Assembly: GCF_900700375.1 (NCBI RefSeq) | Contig: NC_041720.1 | Span: 21,562,345-21,626,344, forward strand | Length of the DNA stretch: 64,000 nucleotides | Reading direction: 5' to 3' | Source of the DNA: Denticeps clupeoides | Lineage: Eukaryota > Chordata > Actinopteri > Clupeiformes > Denticipitidae | In this document: piece by piece, positions 56,899-64,000 of the stretch | Position numbering within the stretch: position 1 is the stretch's first letter | Layout of the letters: each line of letters starts with the position of its first letter | Translations under genes and position numbers: made by a program | Notes under the pieces: model-generated | What the model saw: only the letters and a program-made list of their open reading frames with translations | Told to the model about the DNA's origin: nothing | Database searches by the model: none

Positions 56899-57018
56899 AT
56901 AGCTGTAACACCTGGTTTTCACAGGCAGTCTCCCATCCAAGTACTAACCAAGCCCAAGCCTTCTTAGCTTCCAAGATCAGACAAGATCGGGCGTTCTTCT
57001 GCTGGTATGGCCGTAAGC
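56899..57018 (-). rRNA. 5S rRNA-like gene (diverged)
   Basis: Array unit copy of the 5S-like gene, with one change (CTTGG for CCTGG near position 70, plus aaccaagcc) from the next unit. The same departures from standard 5S as at 6207-6326. Confidence 0.65.
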
Positions 57019-57169
57019 AACCCCTGCTTGAAAATCTTGGACTTTTAAACAAAAAGGCGCTTGAAAACATATCAAGGAATAAAAAACTTGCCTTTGAATG
57101 TCAAAAACATGATGGAGAAAAGGCAACAAGTTGGAGTGGTAAGTTTTTATTTGCAACACAACAGAGAAA

Positions 57170-57355
57170 GTGCACCGCTCCCAGAGGCACTGCAATACTG
57201 GGTCGATGCGTGGAGCGGATGGAGCAAGCTCCTTTGCCGACTCCCTGTTCTAAAAATCCGCTTAATATGTAGTCCCCCGCTGGGGGACGTATCAGATATT
57301 AAACTGATAAGAACAGATACTACACTTGATCTTAGCCAAAAGGCCGAGAAGCGAT
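57170..57355 (-). ncRNA. U2 snRNA gene, complete
   Basis: The only unbroken U2 in the window, 186 nt. U2 pairs with the intron branch site in the spliceosome. Visible parts: 5' end ATCGCTTCTCGGCCTTTTGG, branch-site recognition GTAGTA (nt 33-38), stem IIa TTAATATCTGATACG, the GC-rich hairpin CCCCCGCTGGGGG, Sm site GGATTTTTAG, stem III/IV region to GGAGCGGTGC. The LINE target (nt 38-54) is uninterrupted. A U2 promoter element lies about 45-63 bases upstream. Sequence agrees closely with vertebrate U2, so it is likely functional. Confidence 0.95.
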
Positions 57356-57399
57356 AACCTGAAAAAGGCGCCGTGGCGTGCCATTCTCGGAACGTGTGC

Positions 57400-57418
57400 G
57401 GTATTTGCTGGATGGTGC
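57400..57418 (-). promoter_or_regulatory. Candidate U2 proximal sequence element
   Basis: Minus-strand GCACCATCCAGCAAATACC lies at about -45 to -63 from the U2 start, the position of the PSE bound by SNAPc in vertebrate snRNA genes, and loosely fits the CACCNTNA-type consensus. The same sequence lies upstream of the other U2 starts (56384-56402 and near 63904-63922). Confidence 0.45.
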
Positions 57419-57476
57419 GCGTATACGTAAGCGCACAACACACCACGTTTTCTTAAGTATTCTTTGAACCCATCGT

Positions 57477-57593
57477 GTAGCTCTGTCAAAACAGAGCCCC
57501 CAAAAATATTGTGAGCTTGTTGACGCCCCTCTCCACGGAAATCTTTAGTAAAAGGCGAAAGATTTGTACGTGATGAAGAGAAGCCCAAGCGAC
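57477..57593 (-). ncRNA. U5 snRNA gene
   Basis: As at 56460-56576, with GTGGAGAGG matching the vertebrate consensus. Loop I, Sm site and 3' hairpin are intact. It sits about 120 bases upstream of the complete U2 in the same direction. Confidence 0.9.
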
Positions 57594-57915
57594 AACAACA
57601 GGGTCGTAAAGGTGGAGAGTGTCTCTTGTGTGTTTGGTGCTGACATCAGGGTGCGTCGCACCTTAAGGCCGAGGGCCGGACAACCCCGCCTAATCAATTC
57701 AGCTCCACCCTATTCCACAGTTAAGCCAGTGAACGACTGTCGAACGATTGTCACAGAGCAGGCACGGACACGAAAACCAAAGAGCAGCTTGTAAAAAAAA
57801 AAAAAAGAAGAAAAAAGGCGGGAAAACGTAACAAAGACTAAAAATACCTCTTAACTAACTTTGAAAAAAAGCTGACAAGGCAATGTAAAAAACTTCATTT
57901 TGAAAACGTTTCTCA

Positions 57916-58035
57916 ATAGCTGTAACACCTGGTTTTCACAGGCAGTCTCCCATCCAAGTACTAACCAGGCCCAAGCCTTCTTAGCTTCCAAGATCAGACA
58001 AGATCGGGCGTTCTTCTGCTGGTATGGCCGTAAGC
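57916..58035 (-). rRNA. 5S rRNA-like gene (diverged)
   Basis: Second clean array copy, same sequence type as 6207-6326 and 56899-57018. Confidence 0.65.
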
Positions 58036-58186
58036 AACCCCTGCTTGAAAATCTTGGACTTTTAAACAAAAAGGCGCTTGAAAACATATCAAGGAATAAA
58101 AAACTTGCCTTTGACTGTCAAAAACATGATGGAGAAAAGGCAACAAGTTGGAGTGGTAAGTTTTTATTTGCAACACAACAGAGAAA

Positions 58187-58335
58187 GTGCACCGCTCCCA
58201 GAGGCACTGCAATACTGGGTCGATGCGTGGAGCGGATGGAGCAAGCTCCTTTGCCGACTCCCTGTTCTAAAAATCCGCTTAATATGTAGTCCCCCGCTGG
58301 GGGACGTATCAGATATTAAACTGATTAGAACAGAT
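58187..58335 (-). pseudogene. U2 snRNA gene, 3' part, split by family B LINE
   Basis: U2 nucleotides 38 to the 3' end, one change in the target (actgattagaacagat). The 3' end of family B LINE B3 begins at 58336. The 5' part of a U2 is at 63812-63858. Confidence 0.93.
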
Positions 58336-58711
58336 TTTTTTTTTTATTTATTATTTTATTTTACATTACAGAAAATCATCTTTGTTTTACAAATTACATT
58401 CCAAAAAGTTGAAAACACAATAGCCATAACAATTTCTATGTTTAACTAAAAAATTAAAAAACACAAGTAGTAAAAAGAAAAATTCAATAAATAGCAATTA
58501 AACGAGAATTTAGCACATTTTTAGTTGTCTTTTAAAATCTTTTCTTTTCTCTGGCATCATGTCGGGGTAGCGAGGGTTGGTGATCCCAGTTCCTCCCACC
58601 TCAGTTCCAAGCACTCGACTTGCCTCTTTTGGGCTCAGAGGAGATCCTCTCCCTTTTGGCCCGCTGCTCCTGCCTGTCGCCTGGATGCTGTAGGGGGGCA
58701 TCTACGAGCGG

Positions 58712-61700
58712 TCAGTCTGGGGGCGACCGGGACCTTCCTGTGGTTACCCCGGCTTCCTCCTCCGGATGACGACGTGCGGTGTACGCCCTCAGTGACGCCT
58801 GGACTAGCTGCTGTTCCATCTGAGGCGTCGCCGTCACGCGTTTCCCCACCAGCAGGTTTCTGGAGGCCCATATAGCATCTTTGACACTATTCAGGGTGCA
58901 CCAGAGCTTTTGAAAATCTTTCCTGTTCAGTGCTTCCATGCTCTGGCCAACCCCATAAACTGCCTCCCAGCAGTCTAGTGTTCGGGCCTCCCCTGCTGGC
59001 AGGCCCGGGCATTGTAGGATTCCGGTTCTGGCCCACAGGTCCCTTGCCACCCCACACTCCCAGAGAGCATGCCACACCGTTTCGGTGGCGCCACACCCTG
59101 GGCGTGGGCATTCTGCTGTCCTTCCCATGCCCCGGGAGTGCATTACAGCCCTAACCGGGAGGATCTCATGAGCCGCCAACCACGAAAGGTCTTTGTGTCT
59201 GTTCTGGAGTCTGGGGCAGGCCACATTGCGCCAAACCTTCTCTGCTTCCTCTGCAGAGAGGCCGCGCACTGGGATCACCTCCTCCCGACCCTGCACAAGA
59301 GAAACAATTTCTTTACTATTTGTAAGTGTTAGAATGTTCTCCTTCTCTATGTTATGTTTCTTTAAAAAGGTTTTAATAAAAACATATTGGGGGGGCAAAG
59401 TAAAAGAAACAGGAGTTGTGTGGTCTCTTGGCATCAACTTCAGGTGTCTTAGATACGATCCCATCCAGAACCTGACCATGGCCGCGGCTTTATCTTCTTT
59501 GGCGGGGTTTGTTGCATACTTAAGATGTAGGGCAGTGTACTTACTTCCAAAGAATAAGTAGGGGTCTGGGAGGCCCTTTCCTCCTTTCTTTTTACTTTTT
59601 TTTACCTCCATTCTTTTCAGTCTTTCCCATTTAGACCCCCATAGGAAGTAAAACACTGCCCTATCCAGGCTCACCAAGAAGACCCTAGGAGGAATAAAAA
59701 CAGAAGACAACAATAAAAGCAAAGGTAAAATCACTGCTTTAATAATTAAAATTTTCCCTTCCATCTTCAGACTTCTCAGAGCCCAGAAACCAAGTCTGCT
59801 CTTTACTTTTCCTAAAACCTCATTCCAATTGTCCCGTCCTCCCCCTTCTTTATCAAATTTAACCCCTAAAATTCTCAGATTTGTTTGTTTAAAATCCACG
59901 TCCATCTCTGTTGGTATTCCCCCCCACGACCCAAAGAGCTGGGCCTCAGACTTGCACCTGTTGAGCTTTGCTCCTGATGCCTCTCCATACCATTCTGTCA
60001 ACTCCAAAGCTCTTTGGGCCGATGTGGCATCTGTGCTTAAAAGAGTCACATCATCCATGTATAAAACGCACTTTGCAGTTAACCCACCTGGTAAACTCAG
60101 CCCGCTGATCCATTGGTCCCTTCGCAAGATCTGTGCCAACGGCTCAATGCATGCCACGAACAGGAGCGGAGATAGCGGACACCCCTGACGAACGCCAGAA
60201 CAAATGTCTATTGTTTTGGACAAAACCCCATTAACCAAGATCTTGCTATTTATGTCCCTGTATAGCAATTCCACCCATTTTAAGAATTTGCCCGAAAACC
60301 CCATTTTTCTCAGTACCTGAAACAGGTACTGGTGCGAGACCCGATCAAAGGCTTTTTCAAAGTCTAAATTTAATACTAAGAGCCTAATGTTTCTGTCTCT
60401 CGCATAACAGATGGCGTCTCGGATCAGTACTAGGCTGTCCGTTATCTTCTTCCCTGGGATGGCACAGGCTTGGTCTGGGTGGATCAAGTCCTTTAAAACC
60501 ATTGACATACGTTGTGATAAAATCTTACTAAAAAGTTTGCAGTCCAGGTTTAAAAGTGTAATTGGTCTCCAATTTCGTATGTCGGTTTTATCTCCATTTT
60601 TACCCAACAGGGTCACGATTCCTCCTCTAAAACCATCAGGTAATCTATCTAAATTTGCAAAGTCTTTAAAAGCCATTAAAATGTCTCCTGCTAAAATATC
60701 CCAAAAGGTTTTATAAAACTCGACAGGGAGGCCATCCTCACCCGGCGACTTCCCCAGTTTAAAACCTTTCAAAGCACCCTGTAATTCTAAAAGAGTAAAA
60801 TCTTGATTTAAAGCCGTACTTTGATCTCCCAATTTTTTTCCCACCGCCTGTAATACCTCTTTCAGGACTTCTTCATTAATATCCTTTGATTTTTATAGGT
60901 CCCCATAAAACTGTTCAATTTCTTTTAAAATGCTTGGTGTATCTTTGAATGTATTACCATTTTCTTTTAAAACTGTAATTTTTCCTCCTTTCGTCATTAT
61001 TTTCTTAAAAAAATATCTCGTGCATTTTTCTCCCTCTTCTATATCTCTTTCCCGACTTCTCATAATGACCCCTTTACTTTTGGTTTCTGCCAAGACCTTC
61101 ATTTGTACTTTAGTTTCTTTTATTAATTCCTTGCAATTCATCCCGCTGTTTAAAAGGTTAAAATATCTCTGCAATCTCTTTTGCAGCCCGTTCATTTTCC
61201 TCGTTTCTTTGTTTTTCTTTTGTTTGCCTTTAAATTTAAAGAAGAGTCTTGTTCGTTCTTTCACCATCTCCCACCATTCTATTCGTGTCTCATAGAAATC
61301 TTGGAGGGACCTCCAGAGGCCATATTGTACTCTGTACTCTGTAACAATCTCCTCATCCTCCAGCAGGGAGCAGTTCAACTTCCACAGGCCACCTCCAACA
61401 GTCACACCTGTGGATAATTTCAGGGTGCATGAAAGCATAAAGTGGTCTGAAAAAAAGAGTGGGGTTAAAATTGCTTCATTTGGAGAACAGTCTCTAGTAA
61501 ACATAAAATCAATACGGGAGGCTCTTGAGTAATCACCACTTACCCAGGTGAACCCATTTTCTCTGGGATGAATTGCCCTGTAACAGTCAATCATTTTAAA
61601 TCTCTAACAATTCCTTGCAAAAGAATAGATGTTTTATCGATTTTAAAATCTTCTCCCCCTCCTTTCCTATCTGTTTTAGATAAAACACAATTAAAATCCC

Positions 61701-62121
61701 CACCTACCATTAATGGCACCCTCCCGAGCATGTGGACCTGTAAATCTCTTAAAAGGTTATAACGTTTGTCTTTATCATTAAAACCATAAACATTTAAGAC
61801 CTTAAAATCCCTATCTAAAAATGTCAGATGTGTTAAAAGCACTCGTCCTGGTCTTACCACTGTGCTACCTTTTACCTCAATGTGTGGGTTTTTACATAAA
61901 ATAGCAACCCCATCTGCTTTGTTTTCATTTGAGCCACTCCATATGGATGGCCCGTGTGCCCAAAGGTTTTCCCATTTCTTATATGATTTTAAAAAAGGCA
62001 AGGAGCACTCTTGTAATAAAATTATATCTGCATTTATGGTACTTAAGAAGGATAAAATACTCTGTGCTCTAACCATTGACTTTATGCTTCTGACATTTAA
62101 TGTTGTTATTCTGATAGTCAT
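58712..62121 (-). pseudogene. Family B ORF2, B3 (two breaks)
   Basis: From MTIRITTLNVRSIKS at 62121. Endonuclease: [115 protein letters not shown], catalytic YMDD (LYMDDVTLL). C-terminal Cys-His motif CPRPGCGATETVWHALWEC. Ends TTGRSRSPPD at 58712. A 1-base shift near 61597 and a TAA near 60893 (FYGDL then stop) break it; 710 codons from the RT to the end are open. About 1,135 codons in all. Confidence 0.9.
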
Positions 62122-62168
62122 TTTTTAAGGTAAAATTAGACTTTGCTTGCATCAGGAGGGTCTGTGTA

Positions 62169-63556
62169 TTAGTTAATGTTGTACGACACTTCCTCTTCTT
62201 TAATTGTTAAACATTTAGAGGACGGTGTAGAGTCCCCCTCTTGTTCTACCTCTGGGTTAAACCTTACCTGTTGTGTCCTGGGTGTAGATGATTTGAGTTC
62301 TACCCTCATAAAGGACACTTCATGAGGGGAGTTTGCCGGCCACTGGTTGCTTCGGTCCCCTGATGACGAGCTTCCTGTTCTCTGCGATGCCCTCCATCTT
62401 TTCTCCCCTGTTTCCAGGGGGGATCGTGCTGGTCTTTTGTTCGGTTGAGCGTTGGGGGGAGTATCTTGTGATTCACTCTCCTCCCCCTGACACTGACATA
62501 AACCCGACCTTGTTGGAACAGATGAACCCTCACATACTTCTTCTCCCCTCTGTACTGGGTAAAGTTCCTCCTCCTCCCCTTTTCTATTATCTTCTATTGC
62601 TCCTACTTTCTCTTTGTTTCCATTTCCTTGATCTCCACCCTTTTCTCTTTGTTCCCCTCCTCTCTTTTCATTGACTCCACCTCCTTCTTGTTCTAGACTG
62701 CCCTCTCCCTCATTTCCCCCGCCCCCTTCTCTTTGTTCTGTTCCCGCCAAAACCTCTGGCTCCACCCCTTCTTCTACTTGCCCTTGCTGTCTCGTAGCCA
62801 TTTTTGCTGTTTTTAACTTGTTCACAAAGGATTTGGGGCAGTCCCTGTAGAGGTGACTGGTTTCCCCACAGAGGTTACACTTTCTACTATTAGTACAATT
62901 CTCATAGCTGTGCCCAATTTCTCTGCATTTGCCACAAAATAACTTTTGGCATGCCTCTGCCAAATGTCCCAATTCCCCACACTTTCTGCAAACCTTAGGC
63001 ATGCCTTGGTAGTAGATGTGGCCCCGATTCTCCCCCAACACTATCAATTGTGGTATTTGTTTCAGGCCCTGGTGTGCGCTTGGATCTTCCCATTGTTGAA
63101 TGGGAATCCTCCAAGCGCAGGTCCAGATGCCATCCTCGTCCACCACTTTCATAGGTGTACCTTTTACTGAGCAGAACCTCCCTAGCCAAACACATATATC
63201 TTCCCCTGTCACAGTTTCATTAAACATTCTTACAACCACTACTTTCCTGGAGATATCCGACAGTTTCTCTACCTTGAACATAGTAAACTGTTTTTTAACA
63301 TGTTCGAAACGAACCCAAAACTCTCTTAACAAATTTGCTGTTCTTAAGCTTAAATAAAACCATTGCTCTGTGGTAGAGCTATAATGCAGTTAATGTCTTC
63401 AACCCTGAATTTCAACAACTTCTGCACCAGGTGTCTTGAGAAATCTAGTCGTGACATCGTACATTTTACCCCATTGTTTTCTCTAAACAAGAAACGTACG
63501 CTATGGTGCCTCCACCTGCCAGCTCGAACAGCCGACATAGTGGAGGCACCTAACAC
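62169..63556 (-). pseudogene. Family B ORF1 (zinc-knuckle RNA-binding protein), B3, one frameshift
   Basis: The long open part (387 codons from 63332) contains the basic region FEHVKKQFTMFKVEKL, a central domain and three CCHC knuckles: [28 protein letters not shown] and CNLCGETSHLYRDC. A Glu/Gly-rich tail follows (EEGVEPEVL, GGGNEGEG repeats). Homology and composition suggest the native start is MLGASTMSAVRAG at 63556 with a frame change near 63360, because B2 is similar upstream. The gap to ORF2 is about 48 bases. Expected to bind element RNA. Confidence 0.85.
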
Positions 63557-63780
63557 CTAAAAAAGCAATTAAACACACAAACCTAACCAGCAAGCTCAAA
63601 AAAATTACAAAAAATTAGAACTCGAAACCAGCAATATACAAATTAAATGACTACTTACCTACAAAGTTCTTAAGAAATACCTGCAAAAAAACAGTACAAT
63701 TTCCTCCCAAATAGAAATGGATTTGGCCATAAATCGGCACAAGCCCTTGGTCTATTTAGGAAGCGATCGCAGTCTCCACC

Positions 63781-63811
63781 CTTGATCTTAGCCAAAAGGC
63801 CGAGAAGCGAT
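63781..63811 (-). other. 31-nt U2 5' leader joined to family B LINE
   Basis: The minus strand reads U2 nucleotides 1-31 exactly (ATCGCTTCTCGGCCTTTTGG through ATCAAG), then switches to LINE sequence. It is followed upstream by a second, mutated U2 5' end (63812-63858). The leader begins precisely at the U2 transcription start. Confidence 0.9.
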
Positions 63812-63858
63812 AAGAACAGATACTACACCTGATCTTAGCAAAAAGGCCGAGAAGCGAT
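63812..63858 (-). pseudogene. U2 snRNA gene, 5' part (nt 1-47), split
   Basis: U2 nucleotides 1-47 with two substitutions (TTTTTGC for TTTTGGC; ATCAGG for ATCAAG). It is followed upstream by the normal U2 promoter region. Together with 58187-58335 it brackets family B copy B3, giving a target duplication of 10-13 bases. Confidence 0.9.
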
Positions 63859-63978
63859 AACCTGAAAAAGGCGCCGTGGCGTGCCATTCTCGGAACGTGT
63901 GCGGTATTTGCTGGATGGTGCGCGTATACGTAGCGCACAACACACCATGTTTTCTTAAGTATTCTTTGAACCCATCGT

Positions 63979-64000
63979 GTAGCTCTGTCAAAACAGAGCC
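63979..64000 (-). ncRNA. U5 snRNA gene, 3' end (cut by window edge)
   Basis: The 3' hairpin ctctgtcaaaacagag of U5 is present at the right edge. Its distance from the U2 start matches the array unit. The rest lies outside the window. Confidence 0.8.

Larger units (their letters stand above)
56286..58335. repeat. Tandem U2-U5-5S array, two consecutive units of about 1,017 bp
   Basis: The block 56286-57318 is repeated at 57302-58335 with a few differences. Each unit on the minus strand holds U2, then upstream U5, then upstream the 5S-like gene. All three are transcribed in the same direction. Linked U2, U5 and 5S arrays are known from some teleosts. Confidence 0.93.
58336..63780 (-). mobile_element. 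U2-specific LINE family B, copy B3 (nearly full length)
   Basis: The best family B copy, about 5.4 kb. It has an A-rich 3' end at the U2 target, 3' UTR of about 370 bases, ORF2 with one frameshift and one stop, ORF1 with a frameshift near its start, and a 5' UTR. At its 5' edge it is joined to a 31-nt copy of the U2 5' end (63781-63811). Family B shares no close nucleotide similarity with family A, but the same protein layout. Confidence 0.92.

Noticed and set aside
63764-63830. Plain tandem duplication of a U2 fragment at the right edge
   Set aside because: The inner copy stops at nt 31 and turns into LINE 5' sequence while the outer runs to nt 47, and the inner starts exactly at U2 nt 1; a read-through leader explains this better, though duplication is not excluded.

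Overview
The window looks like teleost fish chromosomal DNA. It is a tandem small-RNA gene array (U2 snRNA, U5 snRNA and a 5S rRNA-like gene, all on the minus strand) that has been overrun by LINE retrotransposons inserting at one fixed position inside the U2 gene. No ordinary protein-coding host gene is evident. Almost every long reading frame belongs to a LINE and lies on the minus strand. The fish assignment rests on the linked U2/U5/5S array (known from teleosts such as sole), the Keno-type U2-specific LINEs of the L1/Tx1 group, the L2-clade LINE and the tRNA-derived SINEs; the species cannot be named.

Layout. 1-1466: 5' part of an L2-type LINE. 1467-6085: U2-LINE family A copy K1. 6086-6626: array spacer, 5S-like gene and the 3' part of a U2 gene split at its target. 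6627-9309: K2, a family A copy with intact ORF1 and almost no ORF2. 9327-13681: K3 (family A). 13699-16343: B1 (family B). 16344-20672: K4. 20673-20905: K5 fragment. 20906-24241: AT-rich DNA with a decayed zinc-finger reading frame. 24242-26724: B2. 26725-28674: decayed U5 and U2 copies carrying a LINE fragment and a SINE. 28675-34872: nested LINE debris, a piggyBac-type transposase relic and family A fragments. 34873-39442: K7. 39443-42464: a nearly complete L2 LINE. 42465-56285: K1', K2' and K3', of which 41000-52294 is a near-identical second copy of bases 1-11295. 56286-58335: the clean part of the array (unit about 1,017 bp), with the only unbroken U2 gene (57170-57355). 58336-63780: B3, the best family B copy. 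63781-64000: start of the next U2 and U5.

How it works together. Each U2 gene offers a target at U2 nucleotides 38-54. Family A and family B, two clearly different LINEs with their own zinc-knuckle ORF1 and endonuclease/reverse transcriptase ORF2, both have their 3' end at this same position. A 17-base target duplication (aactgataagaacagat on the plus strand) is regenerated at each insertion, so elements stack head to tail inside one U2 gene. Of five U2 loci in the window one is intact. Family B copy B3 starts with the first 31 nucleotides of U2, as expected if LINE RNA is made by read-through from the U2 promoter.
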